Program-made: the position numbers and the translations under genes
The notes under the pieces: model-generated
Database searches by the model: none
Told to the model about the DNA's origin: nothing
What the model saw: only the letters and a program-made list of their open reading frames with translations
Assembly (NCBI GenBank): GCA_013396635.1
Contig: WBMW01005527.1
Coordinates: 2,142,058 to 2,206,057, forward strand
Source: Penelope pileata
Lineage: Eukaryota > Chordata > Aves > Galliformes > Cracidae
Reading direction: 5' to 3'
DNA length: 64,000 nt
Shown here: positions 33,501 to 48,299 of the stretch, piece after piece
How positions within the stretch are numbered: the first letter of the stretch is position 1
How the letters are laid out: each line of letters starts with the position of its first letter

Positions 33501-36500
33501 CAGCTGAGGAGGCTGCCAGCTCTTGGTCTTCCCAGTTCCCATCAGAGCAATGCTTATGGAGTACTTGTGTTGGCATAAAACAAACCTTGTCAAGATATCT
33601 CTGTGTGAGATTTATGCAGAGTGAAATAAAAGTGTGACATGGACACCTGATGCGTGAGTCTTCTGTATGAAGCATGACACTTGGCAGCAGAGGCAGTGCT
33701 GAGCTCTGCAGACCTGCCAATTCGCACTCATTTGGAGTGACTCAGTCATTTTTTCCTGTTGGTTGTGCACAAATATCTAGCTAAATAGCTCCCAAAGTTG
33801 GAGATTTTTTATGCAATGAAACATTTTCCTAAAGTATTTTTTAACAGTGCTTCTTTAGACATATGTTTTCCTTCTGTTCTTTAATCACACTGTTAGCCTT
33901 TCAAAACAAAATCTATATGAATTTTGAACATGAATAATTAAAAAATACATCTTCCTTTTGTCTCCTTCTGTTCTAGAAGTGTGCGATGATTTTGACCTTC
34001 TGTGTTTCTTAAAGCTCAGAGTCCAGCTGGGGACCTACCCTTAACAGCAGGTTAGCTCCTCAGTTCTATCGCTCAAATCTTTCTAATGGACAAAAAGGAA
34101 ACACAGCCATATCCTCAAGTGAAGAACTCATTGTTAATGTGATTGAACTCATAACAGGTTAATTAAAAAAAATGCTGCTGGCTATATCTAGCTATTACAG
34201 AAAAAGGAGAGGAAGAAGGCTACTACAGGAAACATCTCAATACTATAACATTAAATAATACAAGTCCCAACCGGATTCCAGTTGTTGCATGCACTGCTGA
34301 GCATCCACCCCTCTCTCTCTCGTGTTCTGCTGCACTTCTGCTGCCCCAGTCCCAGGGTGGGAGGCTGCTCTGCAGCTCTGTAACTCCTGGCTTTGCTGTA
34401 TACGCAGTGCTTCATTTGTGTTGGAGACTTGTTCATTGTTTTCTTCATTGCCCCTAACAACAGCTGTGCCTCGCTCCCGATGCCATTTTTCTTCACCTGG
34501 CCGCTGGGTGCTGTGCAGTGCTGGGATGTCCCACGGCACCCAGTGCCCGTCTCTGAGCACTCACACCCATACCTCGCCCGCTGCCTCGTCACGCGAGGGG
34601 CAGAAATATTTGTACTGAGCCTACTACATGTTACTGCAGTTTCTTTAAAAATTGTGGTCGTGTCACACAAGAATGCAACGCTACGGAAAAGTAAAACAAA
34701 TCAAGCGCCAGCCCCCTGGCTGTTAGAGCTGCAGGCAAAGCTGGGGCAGGGCAGCCCCGTGCAGATGCAGGCAGGCGCGGTGCAGGCCGTGCTGTGGGCT
34801 GCTGCAGGCCTGGCACCGGGTGCAGGCAGCACCGGGCTCACCTCTGCCCACGGCTGTGCTGGGAGCGGGGGCTGGGCCGTGTGTTTTGGTGTGGTTCCTG
34901 GCTGTCTCTCTCTTCCTTACATGCATTTATCCTGATGATAGCACTGATGATAGTATGAATAATAACAGTACGATGAGACTATTTTTCCCCGTTTTTTTTA
35001 TTTGCAGAGTTGGAAAATGAATGTAGATATTTTCTTAAACTTAGATAATTTGTGAATGAAGGCTGAGGTTGATCCTTTGGGTGCAATGAATGTAAAAACA
35101 GTAGAGGAAAAATACGTTTGAAATAGCAAAATGGCCATGAAAAACTGCTATTGATCATCTGAGTGGCTGCTTCAAAATCACTGAAGTTACAAAAGGAAAA
35201 TCGGTCATTTAAGAAGAAACAATGTGTCAGTGTGGTCCTATTTTCTAGTCTGGTGCAGCCACCGCTGCTTTGTGCCCTTTCTGGCTGGTACGGATAATAG
35301 TGTCTGGGCTGCTGTTCCGGGGCCAGTCCTTGGGCTGCAACGTATTACTGTGGGAATTGCACTGCCAGGCCAGGACTTCAGTGCAGCCAGCAAAATTCTC
35401 TTTACACTGGCCGTGATAGGGGCTGTGTTGTTGGAATATTTGACAAATTACAAAGCATACACATGTATGCAATAAACCTGTAGATTTATTTACTGATGAA
35501 GCGGAAAAATTGAAGCCTTAGGAAGTCATTGGGTGGTGTCACGAGGCTTTATGCAGTTCACCATTTCTATTCCTTTGTATTACCGTGATGGTGGTTGTTT
35601 CTGCTTGGCATGTCTGCATCCCACTGACTGAGGCAATGGCCACAGGGTAACAGTACATTAAAATCAGTTGTTCAAGAGCTACCTCACAGGTTACTCTAGA
35701 GCCCCATTTTCTTGTTCTGTATAAATGTATAAAAAGGAGCATGCAACTGAATTCCCCATCTCCTTTGTTGTCCTATTTGCTGTTGTTTGGTAACTGCTGA
35801 ACTACCGTTTCCTCGGCACATCCGTGGAATCAGTGAAACTTGGGCTTTTTCAAAGTGGTCCTCCCCTTCTCCTCCCCAGGAGTTCAGCCTCCCAAAGTAG
35901 ATTAATACTATCTGGTAAGTATTACTGTATGTAAAGGGACAACTAAACAACAAAAAAGTGAAAATAAATATGAGCAATATGAATTTTATACTTGCTTAAA
36001 GCATCTGGCTTTGCTTTTTTTTAACATATATGCCACTTGACCCATCAGGCGGATCGTTAAAGCAGAATATTTGGCTCACGAAGTTGCAGTCATGCAAGAC
36101 TCATTCGTGGAACAGGAGCTTCATGCACTTGGAAATCTCTCAAGAAATGAGAATGTAGGAACTTGCACAGTTCCAAACCAGAACAAAATTGTGTGAAAGA
36201 CCAAAGTTCATTTGAGAAAAATAGTAGGTTCTGTATGCCAGGAAACATTAGGAAAGCATACAAATGCTGTTGAGTTTCCAGGCTTTCCAGCAAGGTGTAG
36301 AAAGATCTGCAGCTGCACAAATCCAAGGCTATTAAATACTTTTAATACCTCCTACTTAGAATGTGTTCCTGTTATTCTCTGACAGCTGTGTAAAATCAGT
36401 CTTCTGACAAATTCTTCTCCATTTTTTATTTAGATAAAAAGTTCGGTAATTAAACTTTGCCAATGAACATCACATTTCAGTTAGTGAAAGAGAGGGAAAA

Positions 36501-39500
36501 TGCAGAAACAATCATTTATTACACAATATAGTACTATTTCATTTTCATAGAAAGTGAGTTTCATTATCTTAAAACTTAAGCTATTACTGTTTCTCCAGAC
36601 ATTTAAATGAACAAATATTTGGTCATAACCAAAATGCTTTAAAAAATTGTTTTTATCTTAAGTAAAAGCTGAACATTTTTTTCTGTTATGAGTTTCTATA
36701 AGTTCTTTAAGAATAACTTACCTGCAAAATAAATTGTGTGTAAGAAATCGGCCTTTCTAGATATTCAGTTAATTCTCTATTTTGCAAGGAAATGGCAGAA
36801 ACAGCACAGAGAGAGGAGGGCTACTTCGAGTTACTAGACAAGCCTTTTCCTAATCATATCGATGATGTCTCACAATTTAAATCTTATCAATGATGCAGTT
36901 TAATTAGTGGAACATTTTTTCTTAAGAGAGACTGTTTAGACCTCTAATGCAAAACAATAGATTTGTGCTGTGAGAGTGGCAAGAAAGCAGCTGAAACTAG
37001 AATATTTAAATATTTTAATGCATTGATGTATAAATGTACTTAATAGATTTTAAGACCGATGAAAAATAGAACAACAAAAAGGTGTCGGTTACAAATATTG
37101 TGTGCATCGATGTAGGTTTTCTCTGAAGTTGTCTCTAAGAGAACAGAGTTGGTTGTTTGAACTACGTGTTTTCTAAAAGCAGATACATTGCTGCCCATCC
37201 AGGGTGTCTCCTATTTTTACGTACCTAAAAGGGGCTTGAAGAAAAATCTGATTTATAGCTTGACTATCTCTAGTACAAATGTTTCTTGTGGACTGCTTCA
37301 GAACAGCAATTGCTGCTACTCTATTAATGATGCAGTAGGTAAATTTTAGCAATGAGCATATGATCAATCTTTTTAGTACCATAATTTATTTCTACATGAA
37401 AGAGCAACTTGTGCTTAGCTCAGATAGCACACTTTCTTGCCTTCACTTCTCACTGAGCCAGCTGCAAAATATGACTGAACTTTAAATGTATTGGCAAAAC
37501 TGTCATTAAAAATGTGCTAGAACAGACTTTTTGTAAGATTTTATGATACCTCAAAATGTTCAGTGATTCCTCTCAGTTTTGGAAGTGATGTGTTTATACC
37601 AGAATCAGATTCTGTCTTTTGCTGGAAAGTTATCCTCACAGTATCCAGAGCAGTGAAAAAACAGATGATAGGCACACTTGTTATCAGGTCGTACTAACCT
37701 AAATGCAGCAGCTTGTCAAGGCTGAGAGTCTCCTGCTTTTTTTTTTTTTTCCTCCCCTAACAATTTAAAAATTTTTCTAATCCAATGTAAATGCTGTTTG
37801 TAGTCCAAGTGGTCATTTATTTTGCAGATCAAAGAAACAAACGGGTACTGGCTTTTTAACTTCGCACTGTCAGCAGAACACATCTAGATTCACACGTGCA
37901 CAACTCACAAATACAAAGCTTAATTATTTGCAAGAATTGGCAACTGACAGCACAAACCCTGTCTTCCCCAGCAAAACAAGCCCTGGGCCTGGAAGTAAAG
38001 CAACCAATGCTTACTGCATTCATTGGTAAAGGAGAGAACTCAACGCTTTTTACAGTGAAGTTGCCTTTGGAGACTTCTGCCAACCATACCATGGACTTGG
38101 AGGGAGACTGAGACCTAGGGCAAGGCAGGCTGTATCTTGTCATTTAATCTGCCTCTTGATGTGTCCTTGCTTATCAGTGTAATCACAGAAAAAATAGTCA
38201 TTTTCTATATTAAGGATCTGTCCACCGATGCGTGCTTGTATGTAGGTTTAATCAGTAGCACATTGATTGTTTTGCATCACTACCACTATCTGTTAAATAA
38301 GTTGTCTTTAGTGATGTGAATGGCAAAATATTTCAGTGTGTTTTAGAAGAGAACCCACAATGTTTCTAAGGAAGAAATAGTAATTAAAGGTAGAGGGTAT
38401 TGCTGTTGCAGTTGGCATTAATAGGTTTACATCATTAAGCAAACAAATTTAAGTGAGATCAGAATTTGCCTCTGAATATCAGTGTGAATAATAATGGGAT
38501 GCTTTAATTATGAAAGTTAGCTAAAGATATCAAACTAATGTGAGGTGTAAATTACTCTCTCAGGATAAATAGGTACTGGTGAACTAATTCTTCCACTGAG
38601 TATGTGTAAAATAAAAAACATTGTATTGATAGAAAAGGTGCTATCTATCTCAGAGACACCTTTGGGACTAATACACTGCATAACTTCAGGCTGAAATGAA
38701 GAAATTTCATTCAAAAAGTGTAATGCAAAATTGTGGCTTCACATGCCATGTATTACCTTACCTGAGTCTGCTTTATCCTGGTTCTTAGAACTTGCCTTTT
38801 ATTATCATTTTAATCAGTTTGATCGGTATTATTATCATCACAAAATGTCAGCCTGAGGAAAGTGATAATGCAGACATTATTATGTTTCAATGTCACCTTT
38901 GTCAATCCATGCTTGACTACCATTTAAAATTTCTGTATCGATCTGGTGATTAGATACCATCCGTGATACATCCAGTGTTTACAGGTGAGCGGTTACAATA
39001 AGGCAGCAGTTCAGAAGTCCTGTTCAGAATAAAGTTCTTCATCTGAAGTTATTCACCTCTGTCATTTAGATGTTTTGATTTTTTTCTTTGAAACTCATTC
39101 GTGCATCTAGATATTAATATTCAGATAGATAAATAGTTTCATATCATTAAATGACATCACTAACTGCCCTCAGCCTTTTGGAACAATTTTCTATGAATGA
39201 TCAAAGATAGGTATTGTTCAAAGATTAGTAGCATAAATTTATAACTTAGTTTTCAGGACAGCTACATTTCAACTATTCTAACCTTCCAAACCCTTTGTAG
39301 CAGTGACCAGCAGGTACATTAACCTGAGGTTCTCAGTATCTGCTTAGGAAGAGAACTGTTTCATCATTTATATTTTATTTCTGAGGCATTTCAAGAGATA
39401 AACTTAGCAAGATTATTCAGAATTATTCAATATTGTTCTGCATTCTTCATTTCAGTGCAGTGAAGAAAAACTGCTCAAACGAGGGACCAGTTAATGCAGC

Positions 39501-41855
39501 ATAAAAATGATGCATGAAATGTGACATCTCTTTAACACTGAGAGAAAACACTTCCCTCCATTGAGTGCTTTACGCTAAATGCAAAATATTGACACAGCCC
39601 CATTATACCAAACAATAGGCTTCTTTCAGAGAGATAATTTTATAGAAGGGGTAGTATCATGTGATCTTATTAATATTTATGAAATATGATAACAGAAAAA
39701 AGGGAATTGGGATAGCGCTGCTATCTTTATAGACCCTATCCATTTCAGCTTCAAAATGTTTTTCATTTCACACATCAGACACTAATTAGCAAATACCTAA
39801 TTAGTGTTAGAAGAGTAATCGCTCATGGGAGTTGTTGAGGCTTTGAGCTTTCATGCATGCAAAAGTAGTGCCACTTTAGGTATGTTTGTTAAGGTACAGT
39901 AACTTTAACTTTTATTTTTCTCTGAACTGTGTGAATTAAAATAAAAGGCCAAAGAAAGCTCCAGTCGTTGGGGCTGGGAGAGTGACTGTATTGATAAAGA
40001 GTGAGGCGAGATCCAGAAAAGTAGAAGGAGAGGTATTTTGAAACTTCTGCAGCTGCTGGTAAATTCAGTAGACAGAACAGAATGTGATATTAATTTGATT
40101 TGTTTTTACTTTCCAGGTGAAAAACTGTCTGTAATGTTCCTATTAAAGTAGGTAACTGTGTATATCCTGAATCAGTTCAGAACAACGCAGCTAAGGAGAA
40201 AATAATCAAAATGCTTTAGGAATGCTGCCTTTTTGAAGTTTATAGTTCAAATATGTCATGTTGATAAGTTTCTTGGTGTGATGGTTAATTATTAACAGTT
40301 ATGTGGGTTTTGTTTGGTTGGTTAGCATTTCTCTTTGTAAGAGATACATGAATTCTATATAAACAACATCTACCATACTAATAATTTTGTCATAAAGTAG
40401 AGAAATATATTTTTGCTGGAACCATAGATAGTACTCAGCATATAGCATTAAGATTCTCTCGGCTTCAAAATTACAAACACACAAGCGAAAATAAAAAACA
40501 ACTATTTTTCATTCCTGGTTTTTATTCCTGGCTTTGGCAGCACTTCTAAGTTCAGTTTAGTAATTTAAACAGGAGTCCAATATTTAAAGTAACCCTACTG
40601 TAGGAGTTGTACCTATGACAGTAATCTTAAGGATAAACACTTTTATACTGTTTAAATATGCAACAAAATACTAAAAAGTGCTGAAGATTGACAGATTAGG
40701 CTTATTTGATGCTCCAAAATTTTATAACAGTGCAACCCTTTTTGCTCAACTTCCTGAAAATGAAATGTCTGTTTCTATCGAATCTGGCTGCCTTCTAATT
40801 CATACTCGTATACGTTTTTCAATATCTGTTTGCTATTGATTTAATTTTGAAGATAATGTAGATTCAGGACGTAGCTCTTAGGTGAAGAGAGAAAAAAGCA
40901 GTTTGTCTGTGGTGTCTATTAAACTGATTGCCTTTACAGCAGAAATGGCTTCTACTGAAGTTTCAGCTCTCCTCAGTGGAATGTTTCCTCTGAACGATGC
41001 CATACTTGCCCAATATCAAGTTGCCATACTATCCAGAATCCGGTTCTTAAATATTAGAAAAACTGAGTAGTCTATTTTGTTGAAGGAGCTGCATGGGAAA
41101 AAGATGAAAATATAGCCTGAAAACTGGAATTGATGATTCCTTGTCCTCTATTCAGGCAGGCAGACCTGCATGAGGCTTACACCTGCACCGTATGTTCATT
41201 AATAAAGCCATCAATATGTCAACACCACCTGCTATATCACAGGAGAAGGGGTTATCAACTGTTTGTTCAAGTGTCAGCTTTTTTAAAAATCTTATCCATT
41301 GTACTGCTGAGCAAAGTATTCATCCCCAGTATTCCTCCCCAGTATTCAATACCAGTTAACTTTTAATTCCAGGTTTTGATTTTATGCTGCTTTTTGTTTT
41401 AGCTGGTTTTTGAGGCTGCTGCGCATTCCTAAATTGCTGTCACTGACTGCATACAAAATATTTAAATGTCAATGAAAATGTAAGTTTAAAAAATAGTGCT
41501 CACATTATAAAGACTGTGTGAGGACTTAATAAAGATGTTGGAAAAAATCTAAAGTTTTGAAAGAGGTCTCTGGACAATGAAGTATATTTAGGAGATGATA
41601 TTTCTCTGCATTGAATCCATGAAAATAGGAAAACAAATGTGGTTTTGGGAAACTTTCAGGCCTGGCTTAACAGCATTATTGGAAACGGTACGGTCTGCTG
41701 AGGTTCCTTAGAACTCCAGGGGGCATATCAGCACATCTTTTGCATATTGACATTTTTCCATATATTGTGACTTTTCAGCTACTGATTACAAGAGCAATAG
41801 TTAGCCATTGCACTCAGCTTGTTACCTGTCAGCTGCACGGTGTTTCTGCAGAGGA
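30536..41855. other. Long non-coding stretch, probably TENM2 intron
   Basis: No coding exon was recognised. GC-rich but CpG-moderate patches lie at about 33330-33530 and 34690-34890, where ORFs of 126-180 codons are composition artefacts. T-rich low complexity lies at about 32740-32790. Candidate non-coding elements are at about 31180-31560 and 36780-37030. A strong isolated donor match, CTG|GTAAGT, has GT at 35914-35915. Confidence 0.5.
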
Positions 41856-41920
41856 AGGTAAGTGTCATTATCTCCATTTACAGGTGAGAAGTTTGAGGAA
41901 AAGGGAGGCAAAAGACTTGA
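41856..41920 (+). repeat. MIR-like fragment
   Basis: AGGTAAGTGTCATTATCTCC, then ATTTACAGGTGAGAAGTTTG and AGGAAAAGGGAGGC, follow the MIR core of AGGTA...ATTATCCCCATTTTACAG and ATGAGGAAACTGAGGC at most positions. Only about 65 bases are recognisable. It contains a strong splice donor match, GGAAG|GTAAGTG, with GT at 41858-41859, created inside the MIR core. Confidence 0.5.
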
Positions 41921-44900
41921 AGAAAATTTGGGAATACAACCTACCTGTCTGTTTCTTTAGTCACTTGTCCTCTACTGTATGATGTGCGTGGGACACAAAG
42001 GGTTTCTGAACCTTATTGTAATATTGACGCGTGTAGTGCTGCTCTTAGGACAACGTACTTCCTTTACAGGTTTTTCCGTGTTTTTAAGGCTGTAGTTGGA
42101 ATTCCTACCCAATATGTAGAATGCTTAATTCATTTCAGCATTTTGAACTCTTATTTTTGATGGAGATATTTGCATTTAGTTTAAATTTAGTAGATGGGGA
42201 AAACAGGAGAGTTTTCTCATGCTAAATAATACTTTTTGTTGGATTTGGGATTTTATTTCTGTGTTTGTCTAGACTTGGGGGGGTCATTTCTTTTGTGCTT
42301 GTCAGAGCAGGACATGTTTGACAGGACAGGAATTTTTTCATTCTTTTGGAGAATGTATGAAAACACCGCTCTGAGGTGAAAGAAGAAGCAGTTGATAGCG
42401 GGCATTCTGCAGGACTCTGTCTTTCTTCTTTCCTCAAAGACTGAGCTAATCTCTGTGTCAACTTGAGTGTCCTAATTTATAACTCAACACCCTCAGGCTT
42501 TATTCCTGCTCCCCTTCCAAGTAATTGACACGTCAATGAAAATGCAAGAGCAACCCCCCCATGGGTAATAGGGATACTGAGACACTGCTGTTATCTTCTC
42601 TTCAAAGGATCTCTAGAAATGCCTTCAATTGATCCATTACTGAATGCCATCTTTTACTTTGCATCAATCCAGGAGCAAGAGGGTTTTCTTTTAATTTAAG
42701 CCCAATTTTTTTATTTTTGTAATCAAATGCCATGTGTTACATATGCAAAGATCTATTATTCTGTATTGATTATATGCAGCAAAACAGTATACAAAATGTA
42801 AATAGCCTTGCTAATCAAACAAAAAGTGACAGTAAAGAAAACCTTTAATAATAATGTTCTTCAGCATCTCTGAAATTTCTGTTAACTTAAACAGATGGAG
42901 TCGAATTTGTAAACATCACTTTATGGTAGTTTTTGCAGGTTTGACATCTGTCTCAAATATTTGATGGCATTTCCACACACCCTAATTCACATGCTTGAAA
43001 ATCAAAGATGCATATATAAAGCATGAGTGACCAGACCATAACTACGAACCATAAGTCGATTTTGATGTCCCATGATCCTTTACTGCTTGTGGGGAGAGTG
43101 CTTCATCTCCATGTTGTCATTTCGTTCTTCTTCTTCTATGGTAAAGATACACTAAGCAAAAATATACTGTGCTTGATGTAGTGCCATAGCATACTTAATA
43201 GATTTCGGCAGAACAGTTCTTTGGGGATCTTTGTTTAGCCTTATTTCCCACTTTTTAGCTCATAGTCTCCTTGTGTTTTAAACCTCTCTCAGTTGTAAAA
43301 GCAATTCCATAAATTTCAAAACCGTTTTCGTCACTTCAGGGTATGGCTTTACCAAGGGAAGAAACTCCTTTAATTTGACCTTTCAATTTTGATTCATGAC
43401 AAACTTGTTCTCAAATAATCTGAATGTACTTAGAATTGTTCTACTCTGTTTATTTTATTTAAACATTTAACATTGTTAAAGCAAAGAAAGCATATCTTGG
43501 GAATAGACTATTTTGTCTTCCAGAATTTGTTGTGTTATCATTAATATAATTTGGCTTGTAGAAATTTTTTTCATATTATTTCTTAATCAAAAATGGGATA
43601 TACCATTAACAGAAAATTTAAAGATTCAGCCAAAATACTTCTTAAAAAAAATAAAAATAAAAAGTTGAAACTGAGTCAGGGTAATGAGGTAACACAGGTT
43701 TCGTTGGTAAAAGGTGACAAACTTGGTAAAGAATCTTGCTCAGCTGAACATTGCTCCCAGGGAAGCATGCTTTCCATTTTCAAAACTATAAAATTTAAGT
43801 CTGTATTCTATTTCACAAATACATTGTCTTGCCACAAAACGTGGATCACAACTCAATCAGTACAATTGATATATGCATATAAATCACTGTAATTACAAGT
43901 ACCTCTTCAAGAATTATATTTGTCTCATGCCTATTAATTAAGTAAAATATAGTTGATCCCCATTATTTTGAGATCAAGTAGCACTAGCAAACACTTTGGC
44001 AACAAGTTTTCAAGCTTGTCAGGGTTTTTTCTAAATGAACAGTAACTGTTTCCTGATCTACTGGGTGTTTTGATCTATTTATTTTCTATTTCCTCTACTT
44101 TAAAATAGGAACAATAGGAATATATGCAAATTCAATATAAATATGCACAGAAGAGTTTTTGCCACTTGTGAGATTCAAAATGGATAAATCCCACTGTGTC
44201 GTACCAATTTTAGGAAAATGTCCCCGCTGTGATAAGCTTCTTTTATGCTCTGCAACCCACCAAAGTCATAAAACTATCAAAAATGTTTATGATGATGACT
44301 GAATTCCAGCACATCCTAAGATTGAAGGTAACAGTGCCAGCAACAACAGCTTTCTTTAAGCTATAGTTACTCCAGTTTCTTCTACATCCAACACAACCAG
44401 AATGAAACTCTTTTGCAGACAAATATATGAAGTATGACAACATGTTCAACATATAAAAACTTGCATTTCAGATACACAAGGCAAAATTTAAAAATATACA
44501 TTTAGACATAGGATAATACGATTTGGAAGCTCTGTATGGATTTTAGGAGATCTTGTGATTTATTGCTCTCATATAAATAAATGCTTTTAACTTCCAGTCA
44601 CAAATAATTTTCTTTTATTCCAGACAGTAGTGTAAATGATAGTGTATCAGTTTTGTTGCTCCTGGATGTGTTAACTTACTTGATCAGAATTACAACCAGG
44701 TGGTACCATCTTCTCACAATAATTTTACTCCTCTTTGAATGGGAATGGCTCATTTGAAGTTTGTGAAAGGCATATCTGTATGGAACTCATAGGACTTCAT
44801 GTTGTGATACAGCAAGAAGGCTTGCTAGAAATTGCCTGTTTCAGGCTGATGATGCAAAACAAGACATCTGTTAAATTAACATCTATCTAACATTTTTGCC

Positions 44901-47900
44901 TTTCAGTCAAATGCATTCAAAAAATTTAAATCTTTTTTAGCTGTCAAAACAAGCTGTCACAAGATATTTATTTTTTTGTATAATGGGTTACTTAAGGAAA
45001 GCAGCATATGGTAGAGTGAGTTGCACCTATGCAGCAGCTTTCCCAGCTCTCTCCTACCTATAAACTACTGGATAATGTACATACTGTACTAGTTACTTCT
45101 GAAATTTTAAATAAGTAGAGTATAACTACATTCTTTTAAGCTAGTGGATCCCTTTCCAATTTCTGTTTAAAGAGGAAAAATAAGTAAATAATAATAAGAA
45201 AACCAAACTTCTAATCTTTGTTAAAATCTTGGAAATGTCCTCCTGCCTTTTTCTCTTAAAACAGTCCATAGGATGATAAATAGTTCCCTGCAATAAATCA
45301 CGGTGTGAACAATCCCGTATTCACCTATGAGTTTGTTTCTTTGCTTAATTTAGGACATTCATTACTTCTGACATAAAGGAGGATATAATAACACATTATC
45401 AATCACAATTATGTATAATTTGAATAAAACCAGTAATAATAGATCCTAATAATGACGAAAACAAAAAAGCCTTCAACATAATATATACTACTGTATTGTG
45501 CTGGATTCCATTAAAATATGCCTCGTGTAGCTTGGTAACACACTGGGTATGCTTTTAACCCCCTTCAGTCATGTAGCAGTCTGTCCTGTCCTACCCTGCA
45601 AGGATACTGCTGCAATTTTTCAAGATTAAACTCATACTGAAATCCTGCCTTGGTTAAAGTCAATGGGCCTGGTATCTCTAAGTCAGTGAAACCTAAATTG
45701 ACTGCTTACTTTACTGTATTTTCTAAGAGATAGACACACTGGGATTCCAATGTTCGAGCATTTTTAATTTTTTCTTTCAGATGAATTGATTTGAATGCGT
45801 TTCTTCTACTTTTAGGTTCTGATTTATGTTTGCTTGAACAATGGGCTTTTGTTTGGCTTTGCTTTTTTAAGTCCCATAGCACATAAAAAGCATGTGTGAA
45901 TATGAGATACTTTGTTCTGGGAATAGTCAGTAGCTTTGTAGACGAGTGAGATTGGAAGTACTGAGGATGCGACATACTTCACCTCTGGGGAGACCAGAAA
46001 TGTGTTACCCACACCACTACAGCCCTTCAGGGAACGTCTTGTGTTGCTCATTCATGGTGTAGTTTTGCATTTCATTTCATAGCGGGAAGAGCGTTGTGTA
46101 AAAATATCGCAATGTATCACTGTAATTCATTAGTTATTAATAGAAAATTTTTAAGTGCCCCAAAAGGAATATCTGTGGGCTTCTATGTCGGTGTATTTTC
46201 AGAGAGACAGCATTTGAACACTGAGAACATATGGGGACATTCACTGTAGAAGTCATTCACTTAAATGTCACTTGGATGTTAGATTCATCATCTGATTTTA
46301 ATATGTTGAATGCCATGAATATGTTTAATTGTAGTTGGCTTTTCAGTAAGTTGTATTTCTTACTACTAACTGCAACCAAAATACAGGTATGTTAATTATA
46401 ATTCTTGTTTTTCTTTAAAGCTAGTTGCTTTATTTTTGTTTTAAAAGATACGCTGTGTGTAAAACGTGCTCTAGAAACATTTATTTATTTTGGGGGGAGA
46501 TTTCAGAAACAGGTACTTTAGTAAAGACTTAATTACAGTAAGGTAAATGGTGCTGGTATCAGGGGAACAGCAAAATGAAAACTGTTCAGATCACACTGTG
46601 GAGTTCAGTGAGTATTATAGCATGTTAGGATTTGGGCATACGGGAATTAAAAAAAAAAAAAAAAGACCACCTCTGAGCATCACCAGGCAGCAGGGCCCAT
46701 CGCTTGTGTCTCTTCTGTCAGCAACGACAACAGCTTTGGACCCTTTTCTGCATTCATGTTACAAGTTTTGTGAAGCTTTTAGGAATTTCAGACCTTTGAG
46801 AATCCATGCAATGTGTGTGCAACTAGCTAACTAAATACTTCACAGGGGGACTGGCAGGCCGGCAGGTTTCCTCAGAGAGACAGAGTACAAGTGTACCTGT
46901 GTTAATGCTTGATTTCTACAGCCATTTCAAGCTCAAAGGAAGGGAATTTGGTCTTCATTATGGAAACTATAATTTCCTTTTATTCTTCATTATTGCTACT
47001 GTATCTGATCTTTAAGAGTCATAAAATACTTTGGCTGTATGATAATTTTAAAGTATTGATATTTGTAGGTGCAGCAGACTGTGACAAGCCCGAGCATGAG
47101 CCTTGTGTTTTCTGGGCAGCAGTACATTACTATAACCTTTAACAAAGATGATGATGATCTTTACAGCCTTGGGGCTGTACTGAGAGTCCGCTATTGGAGC
47201 AAGAAAAGTAGATATTTATGTGAATCTTCAGTTTGTTTTGTTGTTTATTTTTTTCCTACACTGCTTAATAAAATGAAACCCGTGCTTTTGTTTGATATGC
47301 TAATAGCATTCCCTTCTTGTTTGTTAGGGAAATCCTTATTATGTTGAAGCATTCTGGGGCTTTATTCTGAGCTGACATTGCCTTAAGTGAATCAATTGAT
47401 GCTAAGGTGCTGTGCTGCAAGCCCTGCCAGTCAGACCCCTAAGAGTGAAGGGCCTTTACAAGCTGCCTTCTGTCCTGGCTGCTGCTGTCACCCCACACGC
47501 TGCCACCTCTCCTGCTCTTCCCTCATAGCCCTTTGTCTGCAGCTGCCTCTTCACCTTCCTCTGCAAAAGGTACCACTGGCCAAAGACAGATGGCTGGCTT
47601 TTCTGAGAACTCCTCTGGGAAACGGACAGTGTGGGTTTTTGTCCAAACTGCAACTGAGACGAACACATCACTGCTGACTGCAGCTCAGCGCTCGCTGTTA
47701 CCCGCAGCTGGAATTACATGTGTTCTGAGCTCCGAGCTGCACCTCACAGGTATAGATATTGTCACTGCTTGGCTGCCCATGAGCACAGACTGAATAGGAT
47801 GTGCTGTCTTTTAGCCACTGCTATGCCAATCAGTGGAATTTTTTTTTTTTTTTTCTGACTTCAAAATTGTGCTGGCCCGGTTAGGAAATGCTATTTCAGG

Positions 47901-48299
47901 TGCACAACAACAATGCAAACAGTAAAACCACAGAACCCCCAGTGTTCAGACACACAGGCGATGTTTCTTTAGGCGAAGAAATTTGAAGAGTAAGAGAATT
48001 ATTTTAAAGTTTTTATCTTAAAATGGGAAATGGGACCGTGGCTTTTCCTTTTTCCTTCTTCTGTTTTTCTTTCTCTGCTTGTTTGTTTTCAGTAAGTACT
48101 ATTCTGGAGAAACAGATTTGGGGAGCATTGTGCTGGGAGCAAAAGGCTTATTTCACAGACATGTAGCTCAATATTTTCCTATTCTAGGAGCCTTCTAAAG
48201 TCATCTCAATTATTCTCCTCCTTAATATATCCATATTTGCTAGAATAAAAGCTTGTTCTACCTTGAGGAGAAGTGTCCCTTAAAGTCTTTCACCTAGCG
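41921..48299. other. AT-rich non-coding sequence
   Basis: No gene was recognised. The segment at about 45645-45690 (ATCCTGCCTTGGTTAAAGTC followed by AATGGGCC) resembles a fragment of an old amniote repeat containing TTGACTTCAATGGG. Homopolymer runs occur near 46650 (A) and 47840 (T). Confidence 0.45.

Noticed and set aside
33159..33593. 144-codon minus-strand and 126-codon plus-strand ORFs facing each other
   Set aside because: Mutual antisense overlap in GC-rich sequence, no homology recognised, and the frames run into AT-rich flank with Phe/Tyr-rich tails.
34393..34935. 180-codon ORF on the plus strand
   Set aside because: GC-rich patch with overlapping ORFs on both strands, Ala/Gly-rich toward the end, no known motif and no splice or promoter support.
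45645..45690. Old amniote repeat containing AAAGTCAATGGG
   Set aside because: The match is under 35 bases with no inverted partner or boundary, so it is mentioned only in the region note.
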